Notes under the pieces: model-generated
The model's database searches: none
The model's input: the letters and a program-made list of their open reading frames with translations, nothing else
What the model was told of the DNA's origin: nothing
Made by a program: the position numbers and the translations under genes
Assembly (NCBI GenBank): GCA_030407085.1
Contig: CM059587.1
Span: forward strand, 76,063,001-76,127,000
Reading direction: 5' to 3'
DNA length: 64,000 nucleotides
Source: Trichopria drosophilae
Taxonomy: Eukaryota; Arthropoda; Insecta; Hymenoptera; Diapriidae
Shown: positions 63,346-64,000 of the stretch, one piece after another
Numbering within the stretch: position 1 is the stretch's first letter
Layout of the letters: the number at the start of each line of letters is the position of its first letter

Positions 63346-64000
63346 CGGAACGAGAATTTAAACTCCGTCAAAACATGACCTGTTTATATATTGCCGTTCC
63401 GTATGGTAAACAAAATCAAAAGTCCAGGAAAGAATATCAAAAAGTAATTATGTTTCAAAAGTTTCAAATGAATGTAGGGAAAGCACATCTGGATTAGAAT
63501 AGAAACAAAATACCAGCATTGATCTACCAGCTGTGATTGTCACTTGCAGTAGCGCCCCTGTCGCATGACTAGTCACAAGGTTTATTAAAGAAGTTGATAG
63601 AAAAAAATGGACAGTTACACTATCCAACATCACTCCATACCCTGTCAAAATCTTCACTTTTTTCCTTGTGCAAGACTAGTCCTATATGCTCACAGTATTT
63701 TTTCAAAGAATATCTTCCATGTCAGCCTTTTCGATATCAAAACAGGATGAGAAACTGAATCGACGTGTTAAAAAATTAAAACGAAAACTGAAGCATAGTA
63801 AAAATAAACAATTATCATAAGCCGCAAAGGTCCAGTTTTGAAAAAAAAATGCAGGCGTTATCAGAATTATCGCAAGGATGAATATGGAAGAGCTATTTAT
63901 GAGGGTATGAGTACCATAAATGAAGCTCGACATAAACTCTGATTTTTGAGAGAATGACAGACCATAGTCAGAATCTTTGCAAAAAGATGTTGCAATGTGA
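63346..64000. other. Gene-free end of window
   Basis: No supported gene. The minus-strand frame at 63448-63657 has no recognisable domain. Confidence 0.4.

Overview
The window looks like a piece of an insect nuclear genome. It is strongly A+T-rich, it lacks any bacterial gene layout, and its clearest gene has five exons with GT-AG introns that join in frame into a classical six-cysteine insect odorant-binding protein (OBP). Long open frames are almost absent, so most of the 64 kb is intergenic or intronic DNA filled with short, mostly non-autonomous DNA transposons and inverted-repeat (foldback) elements. No rRNA, tRNA, CRISPR array or full transposase gene could be supported.

Genes. (1) 21917-24830, minus strand: an OBP of 163 residues with signal peptide, an acidic polyserine insert before Cys1, and cysteine spacing C-X24-C-X3-C-X38-C-X10-C-X8-C. 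A TATA motif and a poly(A) signal flank it. (2) 44210-44557, plus strand: a candidate two-exon gene for a 59-residue secreted peptide with two cysteines, of unknown family. (3) 60283-60639, minus strand: an intronless 118-residue ankyrin-repeat protein, less A+T-rich than its surroundings and lying beside a repeat cluster. Their functions are not visibly connected.

Layout. 0-6 kb: a terminal-inverted-repeat (TIR) element, a 107-bp direct and inverted repeat cluster rich in an AAAATGGCGGA motif, and an inverted repeat. 6-20 kb: largely unique DNA with two small elements at 7.6 and 13.9 kb. 20-25 kb: a CACTCAG-ended element and the OBP gene. 25.8-27.5 kb: a G+C-rich 1.43-kb element and a pogo-like MITE. 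29.5-40 kb: a dense series of TIR, palindromic and tandem elements. 41.5-48.8 kb: further CACTCAG copies, the small-peptide candidate, a head-to-head array of about 30-bp repeats, and one arm of a dispersed repeat. 54.9-56.1 kb: a 1.22-kb foldback element with CACTG ends. 60-62 kb: the ankyrin gene and the inverted second copy of the 47.9-kb repeat. 63.1 kb: a tight inverted repeat with arms of about 52 bp.

All calls come from reading the sequence by eye. Repeat boundaries are exact only where TIRs or target duplications are quoted.
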